A model generated the notes under the pieces. That model was not told the DNA's origin. It was given only the letters and a program-made list of their open reading frames with translations, and ran no database searches. The position numbers and the translations under genes were made by a program. Of a stretch of DNA of 23,595 nucleotides, positions 22,803 to 23,595 are shown piece by piece. This DNA is from CAYLRY01 sp964386535 (GTDB lineage: Bacteria; Chloroflexota; Dehalococcoidia; Dehalococcoidales; UBA3254): positions 1 through 23,595 of the forward strand of contig CAYLRY010000047.1 in the NCBI GenBank assembly GCA_964386535.1. Reading direction: 5' to 3'. The stretch's first letter is position 1. Each line of letters opens with the position of its first letter.

Positions 22803-23139
22803 TAACCAAATCCACGCCTGAGGTTTTTTCCTCTTGTGCGTGTTCTTGTTTATATTCATCTGATGCCTTAGACTCCATACTCACCAAAGAATCAGGGTTA
22901 AGGATGAGGGCTTTCGCCTCAGGGTTTCTCTTCAGCGATTCAAACAGCCTGTAAAACGGCGGCTTGGGAAGAATCCCGACCACTTTCTTGGACACGAGGT
23001 CGATATACACTCCGTCAAGCATATTCAGAAGAATGCCATGCTTCTCTTTTACTAACCGTCTCCCTTGATCCGCCATCAAAAGATCTAAAAAGGCCTCATT
23101 TGGTAATGAATTCGAAGCTAAGATACAATAGAAACGAAG
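22780..23139 (-). pseudogene. C-terminal remnant of a large serine recombinase
   Basis: An open frame of about 119 codons, bounded upstream by an in-frame TAG at 23140-23142. The recognisable part runs from MADQGRRLVKEKHG, through MLDGVYIDLVSKKVV and ILPKPPFYRLFESLKR, to a charged tail and ...MVETGEG. The pattern of VYID plus I-x-PKPPF-x-x-LFE near the end resembles the C-terminal tail of large serine recombinases. The catalytic N-terminal domain is missing, so it is truncated. The tail reads into the ssrA 3' end and stops there. Just upstream begins an IS1380-type fragment, whose insertion or a deletion probably removed the rest. The family call is from memory of such tails and is moderate. 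Confidence 0.55.
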
Positions 23140-23183
23140 CTAAAGAATGTTCACCAAAGAGGTGAAAAATATATAAGCAAGGG

Positions 23184-23595
23184 GTGCTTCCTTTTCGATA
23201 TGAGTGTGAACCGACTGAATCCGGAATGACCGCTCTGGCCGGTTTGCCCGCCTATTTGGAACTGGCCATTGTGTGTGGACTACCAGGCTCTATAGAACAT
23301 CACCTGGGAGGCGGAAATCGCCCCGGACGCTAGCCACCCTGGAAATGGATGCTAGCATCGTGGAAACTAACAAACAGGACGCCCTGTTTAGTTATAAAGG
23401 CAGCCAGTCTTTTCAGCCACTCTCGGTGCGTTGGGCGGAAATGGATATGGTGGCCCGTTCAGAGTTTCGAGATGGGAATGTGCCAGCCGCATATCAAAAT
23501 TTGCGTTTACTCCAGGAGACCCTGGAAGTCTTACCTAAAGCGGATCTTCCAGAAAAAATTGAAAACGGATATAGGCTCAAGGACCCCCATCCCCT
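23184..23595 (+). pseudogene. decayed IS1380-family transposase, internal deletion, cut by window end
   Basis: Two pieces of one transposase in different frames. Piece 1 (23184-23333, GTG start) reads VLPFRYECEPTESGMTALAG... to GLPGSIEHHL, then loses homology and stops at TAG 23331. Piece 2 (about 23336 to the window end) reads LEMDASIVETNKQDALFSYKG... through RWAEMDMVARSEFRDGNVPA, with the DxD/E-type catalytic start MDAS of the family. The segment normally lying between them, roughly a hundred residues, is gone. Near-identical 9-mers GACGCTAGC (23326-23334) and GATGCTAGC (23348-23356) flank the junction. The element is therefore inactive. Its right end is outside the window. Confidence 0.75.

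Noticed and set aside
22662..22859. 65-codon minus-strand ORF with WWRRGRVELPVQK
   Set aside because: That peptide is the usual antisense reading of a tmRNA 3' end. The neighbouring frame 22780-23139 has the recombinase-like content instead.
1..23595. CRISPR array, tRNA or rRNA genes, phage structural genes
   Set aside because: No regularly spaced repeats, no cloverleaf besides the tmRNA ends, no rRNA-like stretches and no virion genes are visible.

Overview
The window reads as chromosomal DNA of a low-to-moderate G+C, Gram-positive anaerobe of the Clostridia. The family (Peptococcaceae or Syntrophomonadaceae-like) is only a guess. Supporting signs are strong GGAGG-type ribosome sites, frequent GTG/TTG starts, simple hairpin-plus-T terminators, an Lrp-type regulator paired with an AlaT-like aminotransferase, a fused chorismate mutase-prephenate dehydratase, and paired class III CoA-transferases. 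Nearly all of it is core metabolism. Only the last ~800 bases are clearly mobile DNA.

Layout. 1-2149 (+): an MFS permease whose proper N-terminus seems to begin at an ATA codon, then a stand-alone pyruvate-kinase-C-terminal-like protein. 2187-4147 (-): recN and, just behind it, an unlisted 59-residue ORF. 4148-4716: a gene-poor gap with an orphan plus-strand terminator. 4717-7184 (-): Lrp/AsnC regulator, class I aminotransferase and metallo-beta-lactamase-fold hydrolase, probably one operon. 7319-9902 (-): two CaiB/BaiF CoA-transferase subunits, only one with the catalytic Asp, behind a good promoter that overlaps an inverted repeat. 10206-11288: a small unknown protein (-) and a MarR regulator (+) that could be the local repressor. 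11633-18138 (+): a tight seven-gene operon, aroB-aroD-aroE-aroK-aroA-aroC-pheA, all overlapping by 4-29 bases, covering every step from DAHP to phenylpyruvate. DAHP synthase and tyrA are absent from the window. 18253-20849: a GNAT acetyltransferase (+), an HD-domain phosphohydrolase (-) and an ArsB/NhaD-type permease (-). 21208-22802 (+): HIT protein, smpB and ssrA (tmRNA).

The end of ssrA is an insertion site. The C-terminal part of a probable large serine recombinase runs antisense into the 3' end of ssrA and takes its last codons and stop from it. The recombinase is cut short upstream, where a decayed IS1380-family transposase begins and runs off the window.

How the genes work together: the aro/pheA block is a complete pathway module. 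SmpB and tmRNA are the two partners of trans-translation. The regulator-aminotransferase pair resembles Bacillus alaR-alaT. The CoA-transferase pair probably forms one heteromeric enzyme of unknown substrate. I found no convincing wholly new system. The most interesting points are the asymmetric CoA-transferase pair with its operator-like promoter, the non-GCA tmRNA resume codon, the recombinase end embedded in ssrA, the ATA start and the apparently leaderless smpB.
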